Positions 1 through 8,899 of a stretch of 34,679 nucleotides of DNA are shown here, one piece after another. This DNA comes from an uncultured Parabacteroides sp. Lineage in GTDB: Bacteria > Bacteroidota > Bacteroidia > Bacteroidales > Tannerellaceae. The stretch is taken from positions 1-34,679 of the forward strand of contig CAKVBA010000028.1 in NCBI GenBank assembly GCA_934725305.1. Direction: 5' to 3'. The notes below the pieces were generated by a model. It was not told where the DNA came from. It did no database searches and saw nothing but the letters and a program-made list of their open reading frames with translations. A program made the translations under genes and the position numbers. The first letter of the stretch is position 1, and each line of letters begins with the position of its first letter.

Positions 1-33
1 CTCTTGTTCTCGATTGTACTGCTTTTCTTTCAT
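1..33 (-). CDS. Possible start of a gene cut by the window edge
   Basis: An ATG on the minus strand at position 33 opens a reading frame of 11 codons (M-K-E-K-Q-Y-N-R-E-Q-E) that runs off the window. It lies 53 bases downstream of the meaB stop and in the same direction, so it could be the next gene of that operon. The stretch is too short to recognise a family. A chance open frame cannot be excluded. Confidence 0.3.
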   Translation of the reverse strand, partial: MKEKQYNREQE

Positions 34-86
34 TTGTTGATGCTGCTAAGAGTCAACCTTATTTACAAAAAGACACACCCTCTTTT

Positions 87-1184
87 CTATTTTTTCTTTA
101 GATCATTCAGGAAAAGATCGATCATGCGTTTGGCAGCCACGAATGAGCTGATTTCATTGTTCAGCACCTGTTGTTCAGTAGTAGCCAGCTGACTTTCCAC
201 CATTGGATTGTGATAGAACGTATCGCGCAATGTATCATTGATGCTTTCATACATCCAGTATTTTGCCTGTTCGTTGCGCTTGTAGTCGAAATAACCATTC
301 TTTTTGGTGAACAGAATATATTCAGCCACCATATCCCAAATCTCTTTAACGCCTAAGTTGTAATAACCGGAATAGGTCAAGACCTTAGGAATCCAACCCG
401 ATTCGGTAGGCGGGAACAGATGTAGTGCATTACGGAATTGAGCGGCAGCCAATTTGGCTTTCTCCACATTGTCTCCATCTGCTTTATTGATGATGATGCC
501 ATCTGCCATCTCCATGATACCACGTTTGATGCCCTGCAATTCGTCACCTGTGCCGGCCAACTGAATCAACAGGAAAAAATCAACCATGGAATGAACGGCT
601 GTTTCACTTTGACCAACACCCACAGTTTCTACAAAGACAGTGTCGAAACCGGCTGCTTCGCATAGAACGATGGTCTCTCTTGTCTTGCGGGCAACGCCAC
701 CCAATGATCCGGCAGAAGGTGAAGGGCGGATAAAAGCATTCTTCTCTCTTGACAAAGCCTCCATACGGGTCTTGTCACCCAAGATACTACCTTTTGAGCG
801 TTCACTACTGGGGTCGATTGCCAAGACTGCCAGCTTGTGGCCTTGGCTTAGCAGGTGCATACCGAAAGAGTCGATTGATGTACTCTTTCCTGCACCCGGA
901 ACGCCAGTGATGCCAATACGCATAGACTGACCGGCAAACGGAAGACATTTCTCAATGATCTCTTGAGCCACCTGCTGGTGCTCATGTTTGCAACTCTCAA
1001 CCAGCGTAACAGCCTGGCTTAAGATTGTGATGTTCCCTTTTAAGATACCCTCTACAAATTCAGACGGCGTATATTCTTTCCTCCGTACACGTTTCTTCAA
1101 GTAGGGATTAACAGTCGGGACATCAGCTACTCCTTTATTGACCTTTAGTCCTTTGTACAAATCATCGTTTTCGGGGTGTTCCAT
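87..1184 (-). CDS. meaB: MeaB, methylmalonyl-CoA mutase-associated GTPase chaperone
   Basis: A 365-residue G3E-family P-loop GTPase of the MeaB/ArgK group. The Walker A GVPGAGKST lies near residue 95, followed by a DPSS motif, the switch segment VETVGVGQSE and the guanine-specificity motif NKAD. The known role of the family is to guard adenosylcobalamin loading and protect methylmalonyl-CoA mutase, the B12 enzyme of the succinate-to-propionate pathway that many Bacteroidales use. The mutase genes are not in this window. The ATG at 1184 follows the upstream DUF1573 gene by only 12 bases, so the genes are probably co-transcribed. Length and motifs are complete. The link to the DUF1573 neighbours is positional only. 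Confidence 0.93.
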   Translation of the reverse strand: MEHPENDDLYKGLKVNKGVADVPTVNPYLKKRVRRKEYTPSEFVEGILKGNITILSQAVTLVESCKHEHQQVAQEIIEKCLPFAGQSMRIGITGVPGAGKSTSIDSFGMHLLSQGHKLAVLAIDPSSERSKGSILGDKTRMEALSREKNAFIRPSPSAGSLGGVARKTRETIVLCEAAGFDTVFVETVGVGQSETAVHSMVDFFLLIQLAGTGDELQGIKRGIMEMADGIIINKADGDNVEKAKLAAAQFRNALHLFPPTESGWIPKVLTYSGYYNLGVKEIWDMVAEYILFTKKNGYFDYKRNEQAKYWMYESINDTLRDTFYHNPMVESQLATTEQQVLNNEISSFVAAKRMIDLFLNDLKKK

Positions 1185-1196
1185 GATGTTCTTAAG

Positions 1197-2303
1197 TTAT
1201 TTATATGCAACGACTTTAATCAGACGCACCGGTCCGTTCGGGTCATTGCAAACTACATTAATAAGTGCTTCTAATTTCGTCTTGATCTCTTTGGGGCGGA
1301 TCGACACCTTAAAGGTTGTGCTTGCCCCCGGTTTCAACTCTTTCTTGCCACCTGATATGTCTAATCGCTTGTCATCGCAACTTACGCTATAGATAGAAAG
1401 AGGAGTTTTTCCCGTATTCGTAATTTCAAATGTACCTGTGACTTTACCACCAATCATCATAAAGCCGTTCTTCTCGGGCAGTTTGCCAAACTCCAGAAGA
1501 GTACCGGACAGATGAGCGGCAGGAGCCTTTTCTTTCTCGGCAGCCGACAGCTTGTTGAAGTTGTCGATAATGTTAGCCGCTAACTTGATGTTTCCTTCCG
1601 TCTTTTCTTTGCTTCCCTTATGCACCATTATAGGCAATGTGGTTGTAACACGTCCTTTGCGTTTGACCGCTTTGGCATCCAGAAGCAGGAAGATCTCACC
1701 CGTGTCTTCGGGCTTTAAGTATTTAGGACGTATCTCAACTGTATAGTAGTGTGGAATTTTGCCCACTTCAACGGTAATGGCGGTCTTGCCATCATTCTTG
1801 ATGCTGATCTTTTCTCCCACGGTCTCGTCTTGACGCACGCCACTAAACAATACTGTTTTAGTATGCAGCTTCAGCTCTCCGATAGAATAGGGATAGGTGA
1901 TGACCGGTTGCAGTGGTTTGGGTGTTACCGTCCCTTTGATAGCCAAAGAGTAGCTTCCCTTTTTGCCGTTGCTATAGATAGAAACCGTCTTATAGAATGG
2001 ACCCGGACGGCCTTTGGGGTTATAGGTTATTTTTATGTCGCCCGTCTTGCCCGGAGCAATCGGCTCTTTGGTCCATTCAGGGCGCGTACAACCACACGAC
2101 GCTGTTACGCGGGTAATCACCAATGGGGCATCGCCTTTGTTGGTAATGACAAAGGTGTGACTGGCCAACCCTGCCGCCTCGGCTATCGTACCGAAGTTAT
2201 AGACTAGCTCATCTGCATGTATCTGTGCCTTGTTTTGTGCCTGGGCAACTGATAGGGTGCAGAATGCTGTTAGGAAAAGAACTATTTTGGAAAGATTCAG
2301 CAT
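1197..2303 (-). CDS. Secreted DUF1573 protein, long form with three Ig-like modules
   Basis: A 368-residue protein with a clear signal peptide (hydrophobic residues 5-20, then AQA). The first mature domain is DUF1573, an Ig/ASH-like beta fold with the family hallmark SCGCTRPEW and IAPGKTGDIKITYNP. Two further beta-rich segments follow, roughly residues 130-230 and 260-368. The last resembles the first in layout (TGTFEITNTGKTPL...). The first domain is closely related to the single-domain protein encoded 26 bases upstream, so one arose from the other by tandem duplication. The molecular function of DUF1573 proteins is not established; a periplasmic or surface structural role is only a guess. 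It lies in one operon with the short paralog and meaB. Confidence 0.8.
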   Translation of the reverse strand: MLNLSKIVLFLTAFCTLSVAQAQNKAQIHADELVYNFGTIAEAAGLASHTFVITNKGDAPLVITRVTASCGCTRPEWTKEPIAPGKTGDIKITYNPKGRPGPFYKTVSIYSNGKKGSYSLAIKGTVTPKPLQPVITYPYSIGELKLHTKTVLFSGVRQDETVGEKISIKNDGKTAITVEVGKIPHYYTVEIRPKYLKPEDTGEIFLLLDAKAVKRKGRVTTTLPIMVHKGSKEKTEGNIKLAANIIDNFNKLSAAEKEKAPAAHLSGTLLEFGKLPEKNGFMMIGGKVTGTFEITNTGKTPLSIYSVSCDDKRLDISGGKKELKPGASTTFKVSIRPKEIKTKLEALINVVCNDPNGPVRLIKVVAYK

Positions 2304-2329
2304 GGTTCTGTTTTATGAATAGTTTGTTG

Positions 2330-2710
2330 TTAATCCTTTACAACACCGCGAATGCTCAAGATGTAGCTTCCTGTTTTTCCGTTGCTGTAAACAGAGATTG
2401 TCTTAGAGAATGATCCGGGGCGTCCACTGGGGTTGTAGGTGACTTTGATGTCGCCAGTTTTACCCGGAGCAATCGGTTCTTTGGTCCATTCCGGAGTAGT
2501 ACATCCACAAGATGCAATCACACGTGTGATAACAAGCGGACCATCGCCTTGGTTCTTGATAACGAAGGTGTGTGATACTTTTCCGTCTGCCTCTTTAATC
2601 TCACCAAAGTCGTGAGTGGTTACTTCTGCTGCGATAACGGCTTTTTTCTGTGCAGATGCAAGACCGGTTGCCAGCAACAAGGCCATGCAAATAAAGATAA
2701 TCTGTTTCAT
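2330..2710 (-). CDS. Secreted DUF1573 protein, short form
   Basis: A 126-residue protein when started at the ATG at 2710. The open frame extends 15 codons further upstream, but that extension covers the promoter (2733-2763) and precedes the hydrophobic signal (MKQIIFICMALLLATG...ASA), so the internal start is chosen. The mature part is one DUF1573 domain with SCGCTTPEW and IAPGKTGDIKVTYNP. It is nearly the same as the first domain of the downstream 368-residue protein, marking a tandem duplication. It is the first gene of the operon that continues into the long form and meaB. Function unknown. Confidence 0.8.
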   Translation of the reverse strand: MKQIIFICMALLLATGLASAQKKAVIAAEVTTHDFGEIKEADGKVSHTFVIKNQGDGPLVITRVIASCGCTTPEWTKEPIAPGKTGDIKVTYNPSGRPGSFSKTISVYSNGKTGSYILSIRGVVKD

Positions 2711-2732
2711 TTTTATATTTGTTAGACTTGAA

Positions 2733-2763
2733 CAAAGATAGGAATCGTCGGGCAATCGGCAAA
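2733..2763 (-). promoter_or_regulatory. Bacteroidetes-type promoter of the DUF1573-meaB operon
   Basis: Read on the minus strand, TATCTTTG (2733-2740) matches the -7 consensus TAnnTTTG, and TTTG (2760-2763) lies 19 bases upstream as the -33 element. The predicted transcript starts shortly before the ATG at 2710, leaving a short leader. Confidence 0.65.
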
Positions 2764-2797
2764 GGTTGAAGGGATAATATTTCTAAAAGTCAGCTTT

Positions 2798-2875
2798 TAA
2801 CCCAATTCGGTCATTAGATTGCGATTCTTGTCACTACGGGTAATGTCGAAACGCAGGCTGAAGAATGACCGATTG
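2798..2875. repeat. Palindromic repeat, TAACCC family, divergent copy
   Basis: It starts with TAACCCAATTCGGTCATTAG (2798-2817), identical to the left arm of the element at 15062. The partial opposite arm TGACCGATTG is at 2866-2875. About 48 unrelated bases separate the arms. It lies between the promoter of the DUF1573 operon and the hairpin downstream of the alpha-2-macroglobulin gene. Confidence 0.6.
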
Positions 2876-2877
2876 AG

Positions 2878-2918
2878 CAGGGATTGCACCGAAAGTCATA
2901 TATCTGATGCAATCCCTG
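2878..2918 (-). terminator. Hairpin downstream of the alpha-2-macroglobulin gene
   Basis: CAGGGATTGCA (2878-2888) and TGCAATCCCTG (2908-2918) form a perfect 11-bp stem with a 19-base loop, 30 bases past the stop of the 2949-8660 gene. No strong T-run follows, so it may be a terminator or an mRNA-stabilising 3' hairpin. Confidence 0.5.
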
Positions 2919-2948
2919 TGTGATAGATGAGTTGTTAATGTATCTCCT

Positions 2949-5900
2949 TTATGGAATAGTTCCTGTTGTCGGGGTCACTGTCAGGCGGCAACCTTCGGTG
3001 TGTGAGACAAACTCGGGAGCATAGAGACATTGCAGCGTGCTGATGCCGCCGGTAAAGTTACCCGATCGGCTGACGTATGAACCGTATTCCAACACGTAGG
3101 TTCCTTGTGGCAGACGCTCAAAGAAAAACTGTTCGGAAACATCTTTGGGTGAGCGGTAATAGGCAATGCCGTTTCTGATTTCCACTCCGGATAACTGATT
3201 GACCGGTTCAAAACAGCCGGCACGCAGATCTTTCAGCACCACATAGTCCATATCCCGATCGGTACGGATCACAAGGCGAACCACTACTTTGTCTCCGACC
3301 TTCAGCGTTTCTCCTGTTTGCAGAGGACGAAGCTGAGGCGTGTTGTCTCGATTCTCTTCTACGAAGAACTTCTTCTCGATGTGAAGTGCACTTTTGTGTT
3401 TGCTCACTTGATCGATTCCCTGGAAATACTGGCGATAGACAGCGCCCCAAGCCGGTGTCTTTCCTGTCTTATTCAGTTTGATGGGCTGTTCCATCTGTCG
3501 GGTCATCTCCTGTTGTGTAATGGTTCTCTTCAGATAGCCTGTTCCGGCTTCACCTTGTTCGGTGGTGAAGTGTAGGTTGCCCCACTCAACAGCGCAGGCA
3601 TTCTGTTCGCTCAGCCAGTCGCTGCCGGTCAGCATCAGCGTGTAGATGGCATTCAAAGTGGCCGGTTCGGTCTCCCAGCGTTGTGTACGCTTCTGGTTGA
3701 GCAGCCATTGTTTCATGCGATCTATCTCTGAGGTTGGTACTTCAAACGTGCGGAAGGCCGACATCAAGAGGCAGTGAGTCTCAATCGGAGAGGTGAAGTA
3801 GTTGTTGTCTCTCCGGTTGTTGGCCCAATACATTCCCTTCTCACGGTCGGTGGTTACGGTCTTGCGCAGCCAGGCCATGATGTTGTCTGCTGTCTCCTTG
3901 ACTCCGTTGGCATGCATCAAGAGTGCCACTTCGCCCTTTCCATACAGATCCTGTTCTTTCCAGTACTTGGCGGCTTGTGCGGTGTAGAAGCGGATAGCTT
4001 TGCGAGCACTGCCCAGTTCCGGAATATCACGATAGAGACTACGAATATATAGATAGTCAATCTGGTTGGGTGAAGGCACCACTTTGTCTAAGTTGGCCTT
4101 GCTCTTCTTCAGCCATTCATAGTCTTGCTGAATCTGGCGGTCCAGATAGGTTAAGGCCTGAATCTGCATCTTCTTTTCGACTTCGTCATATTCGACGACT
4201 TTCATCTCGGTCAATTGAGCCATGCCCCGTAGAATCGAGAGTGTGATGGAACGGCTGGCATGGAAACCTTTGAACCAGCTCCATCCTCCATCGGGAAGCT
4301 GTTCCTGCACCAGATGCTGCAAAGCACTTTTGCGCAGAGCCGTTGCACGGTTCAGGTCGAACAGCAGAGAGAGTCTTCGTTTCTGTTCACTTTCATCTTG
4401 AGCCTCCAATATCCAAGGCGTCTCTTCCAGTAAGATATTCTTCAACTCCTCGTTCTTTTCTAAGTTTGACAGAAGCGTTGAGGCATCGCCACCTTGTGCA
4501 CTCCATTGGGTAATCACCTGTTTGATGCGCGGATGTGCCTGCACGATATAGCTTGCAAGCGTGTTGCTATAGTAAGAGGCAAACCAGGAGAGAATATTGT
4601 TATTCTCGGGCGTGGTCAATGTCGGCAGCGCCTGAACGGCTTGCCAAATAGGATTGGCACTGACTTCGATGACATAGCGGAAAGGTTTCTCTCCCTTCTT
4701 CGGTGTCAGCTGTATGGTCTGCTCCGTCTCATCCATCAAGAAGAAAGGCGTGCTTTCGGTTAGTAGCAGCTGATTAGACAAGACTGGAATCAGGTGTTGT
4801 TCGCCGTCACCGCCAGCTTCCGATTCGGCTATGATGCGGCAGCCAATCAGTTGTTCTGCAGGAGCAGCGATTGTCCATTGTACAGTCTGTTGGCTACCGG
4901 CCGCGATGGCAAGCGGCTTATGATAGCGACTGAGGCAATCCGTAGTCGATTCCTTTTCCGGATCAAACAGTTCGAGACGCACCTTGCCGGTTAGCTTCTG
5001 GTCCGATTGATTAATAATCTGTGCAGAGAGCGTGATCTGGTCGCCCTGACGCATAAAGCGAGGCAGATTGGGCAATACCATAAGAGGCTTGCTGGTCTTG
5101 ACCTTTTGACTCCAATAGCCCTGATTCAGCTCTTCGGTATGAGCCATGAGCTGCAGCTTCCATGTGGTGTTGCTCTCGGGCATTGTAAAACTGAAGGAGA
5201 CTTCGCCCTGTTCATTCGTAACCAAGGCCGGATAGAAGAAGGCTGTCTCGGCAAAGTTCTTGCGCAGCGTTGAAGATTCTTTCATCTCATTCTTACCCGA
5301 AGCCGATTCAACCCGGCTTTGCATTATTGCCGGTTCATGCAGTGCTTCTTCGGCCACGACGCAGTCTTCGGTCACCTCGATCAGCTCATCAACAGCAGCC
5401 ACGCTTTTGGCCTGCATCATCATTCTTTCTCCTCCTCGCAGAGAGAGGCCTCTCGAATAGGGACTGTATCTTTGACTCAACACGCCTTGCCAATCTAAAC
5501 GGGGATAGACAGGCATTTTATAGTCATGCGGCTTTAGATGTGCACTGTTGTGATCATTGTGCTCATTGAAAGAACTACCTTCTCTGAAGTTCGGTGAATA
5601 AAGGGATTTCGTGTGTTGAGGCAGCATCGACCATTGGTATGAATGTAGCTGATCGAGTGACGCATCATACATGCTGGCCAGTAACTGAGTCTTTGGGGCG
5701 GCAGTTGAATCTCTCTTCTCGATGCGGAAGCTCCATTGTTCCAGACTTCCCGGAAGCAGATGGTCGCGGAAGGTTTGAGGAACGATACGCAGTGTGCGAT
5801 CCGGTCGTTTCTGACGGATCTGTTTTTGCAAGGTGTACATCTTGCCCTCCTTGACAAATGTGAAGTGAGCCGTTATTCCCGGTCCATACAGCGTTTGGAA

Positions 5901-8660
5901 AGGAATGGTAAAGATCCGGTTGGCATTGCTGAGCTGAATCCATTCTTGATGGATACACTTGGCATCCTGACTATAAAGCTCATAGAGTATGTAAGCATTG
6001 GAACAAGAGGTACCAAACAGCAGCTCTGCCTTTTCGTTGGGCAGACATCGGATGGATTTATTTTCGCTCCATATTTCGGCAAAGACCGGCGGACGTTGGT
6101 CGGTCTTACGATAAAGGATGAAGGTGCGGCTCGCCGTCACTTCACGACCTTTGGCGTCCTGCGATTTCAGCTCCAGACGATACCGGCCCGAAGGCAATGA
6201 CTGGAAACGGTCTGCCTCCCATTTCTCCCGGCTGCTGAATCGACCTTGTGAAACGGTCTTTAAGACAGTATATTCCTTGTCTCCCCAATAGTCTGTCGTC
6301 TTAGACGGCTTGGGCGAGAGTGCATAGAGCGTGTAATTACCCTCTGCTTCAGTAGGATGATTGTTCAGCGTCTGTGCGCGGAACTCTGCTTTGGCCTCCG
6401 CTATCTCCATCTTGTCTGCCATATCTATCTGTAGGGTAATGCCCACATTGGCCGCCGTAAAGCGGAAAGAGCATTCCTGTGTCTCACCTTTGCTGTCGGT
6501 CAGCGTGGCCGTCACCATATAGCTCTGGGCGATGGGACGGTTGGGGCGATCTTTCTGCAAAAGTTGCCTGTCAAGTTCCGGCGTGAAGGGAATCATGAAT
6601 GTTCCTTCGGCATCTACCGCTGTTTCTCCCTCGGCCACCTGTTTATAGGTGTAGTCAAAAGGATTGGGCATATAGTAGCGATGCCAGAAAGGCTGGCGGA
6701 CGATGTGCCATTTGACCTTTCCTTCGGTCAGTTTCACACCGGAGAAGGTGACAGCCTTTCCTCGGATGGTCAGCTTTTCATTGAAAGAGACTTCGGTGGT
6801 GATTGGTTCCATCTCTAAGAAGAAGCTGGGACGCTTATATTCTTCCACCCGGACAAATTGAGCAAACCCATAGTTGGAGGTCAGTGTATAGTCACCACTC
6901 AATCCCTTGGCAGGCAAGGTGAATTCTCCTTGGATAGATCCAAAGGCGTCGGTTGTGAAGTTCTTCTTGCTGATCTCTTGTCCCTGGGGATTGCGCAGCG
7001 ACAGTTCGATGGTTTTATTGGGCATCACATGAGCTGTTTCACTTGTCTGGGCACAGAGAATACCCTTGAAGAATATGTTTTGTCCCGGACGGTAGAGTCC
7101 ACGGTCGGTATAGAGCGTAAAGTCCACATGCGACTGCTCTTCTGTCACGCTGGGATAGCTGCCATAGACTGGCGACCACACGGATGAGCTGTCTCCATTC
7201 AGCACCGGACGCAGACATTCCAAACGTTGCAACTTGGGCAGCAGAGCCAGCCCTTGTGTGTTGGTGATTACTTCACCCGCTCTTTCCGGTAGTCCGCTGC
7301 CTTTCGCCGGCAGATAGTAATAGACCTTTACGCCGGGTAGAGGCTTGCCACTTTCGGCATCGGTAATCAACACCTCTTTCTGTTTATTATATAGATGGCG
7401 GTAGAGTGTAGCTAATCGGCTCACACTGAAGCAGTGTCTGTTTTGGATAGAGGCATCAGGCACTTCGACCCAGCATTCATACAAACCCATCGGCAGATCG
7501 GTGGATAGCGAAAAGACACTGTCTTTTTCCGTAAAGCTGTTGGTAATATCTCCGGACAGCGTAAACTCTTTTACCAATGTTCCGCAGACACTTTTGGGGT
7601 TGCTGACATGAGCCCACGCCTGTTCGGGCTGTCGCAGGCTTTTATAGATGTACACCTTTATCTGCTTCACGTTGCGATAGCGGAGACGAAGTTCCAGCTT
7701 CTTGCCCGGATAGAGCTGGTTGGGGAAGGTGGTGCCGATATAAGGCTCGGTCAGCTGGTTCAGCTGGTTGTGCAGTTTGGCCGTTGCTGCAGCCTTGGGG
7801 TGCTTCTGAATACCCTCTTGGCAGATCTGCAGAATCTCCTGATTGATTGTGTCGCGTTCTCCTTCCGGACGGTATCTGTTGTTGGTGATCAAGCAGTCCA
7901 CAAGCGACGCTCTTGCTTCGTTGGCGATGGGCAGCATGTCGAGAGAGTCAACCAGTTGTTTCAGTTCCGCTATCTGTTGTTCGGCTGTGATGATATGCTC
8001 TTGCTGCAGATAGTGTAGCTGCTGGATACGTATCGGCAGCCAGACTTCAGGCTGATTCTGTGCTTTGCGGAACTGCTCCCATTGCTGATAATAGGTTGTG
8101 TCGGGAGCAATCTCAATGGCACGTGCCATCAGGAAATCATACAGCGTAGGATAGAGCTGGCTCTTTTGAGTGTCAGTTGTCAACAGTTGTTGATAGCTTT
8201 TTATATCCTTACTCTGAAGGTAGTTAGCCGGAGACAACGAGCGGTCCAGCTCCTGGCGAATCTTTTCGTCGAATAGGTTTTTGCTCCATTCCCGGATATC
8301 CTTCGGCACATAGTCTGTCAACTGTGTACGCTCGTTGACATTCCATTGGTTCCACTGGTAAAAGCGTTGATACATTTCGGCAATCATAGAGTGTAGCAGT
8401 GAGACCGAGGCAGTGTCGGGACAAATCTGGGCATACGACTCCATCTCTTTGATCAGTTCGGGAAATGTATCATTGTTCTTCTCCAGCTGATCTTTCATGC
8501 GAGTGATCAGGGAGCGTATTAACAATGGAGTGTCTTTGGTTTGCAACGTCTTTGAGAAAACAGAGGGAGAAGAGGCAAAACCTTTAGTCGCAATTAGATA
8601 GGCTATCAGGGCGATGCCTGACAAAACCAGTATGGAAATAAAAAATGCTTTTATCTTCAT
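2949..8660 (-). CDS. Alpha-2-macroglobulin family protein without thioester
   Basis: A 1903-residue envelope protein. An N-terminal hydrophobic segment (residues 4-25) acts as signal peptide or membrane anchor. The middle has the macroglobulin MG2-type strand LYTDRGLYRPGQNIFFKG near residue 520. The A2M domain is near 1140 (AFFYPALVTNEQGEVSFSF), and a helical toroid-like domain begins near 1345. Family members are protease traps or envelope guardians; many carry a CxEQ thioester at the start of the toroid domain. Here that place reads TLTTPENNNILSWF, with no Cys-Glu-Gln, so covalent trapping is not expected. A low-complexity methionine/glutamate stretch (about residues 1065-1125) precedes the A2M domain. 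The gene stands alone, with no penicillin-binding protein partner in the window. Substrate unknown. Confidence 0.88.
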   Translation of the reverse strand: MKIKAFFISILVLSGIALIAYLIATKGFASSPSVFSKTLQTKDTPLLIRSLITRMKDQLEKNNDTFPELIKEMESYAQICPDTASVSLLHSMIAEMYQRFYQWNQWNVNERTQLTDYVPKDIREWSKNLFDEKIRQELDRSLSPANYLQSKDIKSYQQLLTTDTQKSQLYPTLYDFLMARAIEIAPDTTYYQQWEQFRKAQNQPEVWLPIRIQQLHYLQQEHIITAEQQIAELKQLVDSLDMLPIANEARASLVDCLITNNRYRPEGERDTINQEILQICQEGIQKHPKAAATAKLHNQLNQLTEPYIGTTFPNQLYPGKKLELRLRYRNVKQIKVYIYKSLRQPEQAWAHVSNPKSVCGTLVKEFTLSGDITNSFTEKDSVFSLSTDLPMGLYECWVEVPDASIQNRHCFSVSRLATLYRHLYNKQKEVLITDAESGKPLPGVKVYYYLPAKGSGLPERAGEVITNTQGLALLPKLQRLECLRPVLNGDSSSVWSPVYGSYPSVTEEQSHVDFTLYTDRGLYRPGQNIFFKGILCAQTSETAHVMPNKTIELSLRNPQGQEISKKNFTTDAFGSIQGEFTLPAKGLSGDYTLTSNYGFAQFVRVEEYKRPSFFLEMEPITTEVSFNEKLTIRGKAVTFSGVKLTEGKVKWHIVRQPFWHRYYMPNPFDYTYKQVAEGETAVDAEGTFMIPFTPELDRQLLQKDRPNRPIAQSYMVTATLTDSKGETQECSFRFTAANVGITLQIDMADKMEIAEAKAEFRAQTLNNHPTEAEGNYTLYALSPKPSKTTDYWGDKEYTVLKTVSQGRFSSREKWEADRFQSLPSGRYRLELKSQDAKGREVTASRTFILYRKTDQRPPVFAEIWSENKSIRCLPNEKAELLFGTSCSNAYILYELYSQDAKCIHQEWIQLSNANRIFTIPFQTLYGPGITAHFTFVKEGKMYTLQKQIRQKRPDRTLRIVPQTFRDHLLPGSLEQWSFRIEKRDSTAAPKTQLLASMYDASLDQLHSYQWSMLPQHTKSLYSPNFREGSSFNEHNDHNSAHLKPHDYKMPVYPRLDWQGVLSQRYSPYSRGLSLRGGERMMMQAKSVAAVDELIEVTEDCVVAEEALHEPAIMQSRVESASGKNEMKESSTLRKNFAETAFFYPALVTNEQGEVSFSFTMPESNTTWKLQLMAHTEELNQGYWSQKVKTSKPLMVLPNLPRFMRQGDQITLSAQIINQSDQKLTGKVRLELFDPEKESTTDCLSRYHKPLAIAAGSQQTVQWTIAAPAEQLIGCRIIAESEAGGDGEQHLIPVLSNQLLLTESTPFFLMDETEQTIQLTPKKGEKPFRYVIEVSANPIWQAVQALPTLTTPENNNILSWFASYYSNTLASYIVQAHPRIKQVITQWSAQGGDASTLLSNLEKNEELKNILLEETPWILEAQDESEQKRRLSLLFDLNRATALRKSALQHLVQEQLPDGGWSWFKGFHASRSITLSILRGMAQLTEMKVVEYDEVEKKMQIQALTYLDRQIQQDYEWLKKSKANLDKVVPSPNQIDYLYIRSLYRDIPELGSARKAIRFYTAQAAKYWKEQDLYGKGEVALLMHANGVKETADNIMAWLRKTVTTDREKGMYWANNRRDNNYFTSPIETHCLLMSAFRTFEVPTSEIDRMKQWLLNQKRTQRWETEPATLNAIYTLMLTGSDWLSEQNACAVEWGNLHFTTEQGEAGTGYLKRTITQQEMTRQMEQPIKLNKTGKTPAWGAVYRQYFQGIDQVSKHKSALHIEKKFFVEENRDNTPQLRPLQTGETLKVGDKVVVRLVIRTDRDMDYVVLKDLRAGCFEPVNQLSGVEIRNGIAYYRSPKDVSEQFFFERLPQGTYVLEYGSYVSRSGNFTGGISTLQCLYAPEFVSHTEGCRLTVTPTTGTIP

Positions 8661-8755
8661 ATCTTATTATTTTAAGATGGAACAAATCAACCTAATATAT
8701 ATACTAAGATACAAAGACAGAGCGAAAAGTTGTAAAGTTTATGTTAAATAATCTA

Positions 8756-8820
8756 TTATTTCTTACGAACGAAAGATAAGAAGGCGTAAGGATAGGAATT
8801 TTACTAATTCTGACGCGCCT
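8756..8820 (-). pseudogene. Remnant of the 3' end of a second folA
   Basis: On the minus strand this segment reads S-Y-P-Y-A-F-L-S-F-V-R-K-K-stop, close to the C-terminus of the intact folA nearby (N-P-Y-P-F-S-F-L-T-F-V-R-K-K-Q-stop). Nucleotide similarity also covers the bases just past the stop (TAATCTATT in both) and upstream to a shared GCGCGT, with a gap of about 9 bases. Further upstream the reading frame is broken and the similarity ends. This is what remains of a duplicated or replaced dihydrofolate reductase gene in the same orientation as the intact one. Confidence 0.7.
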
Positions 8821-8899
8821 TTTGAGGCTGCATCCAAATAGTTATTTGAATTCAACTTCAATAATCTCCATGGCACCAAGGCAACGTCCGGGAGAAAGG

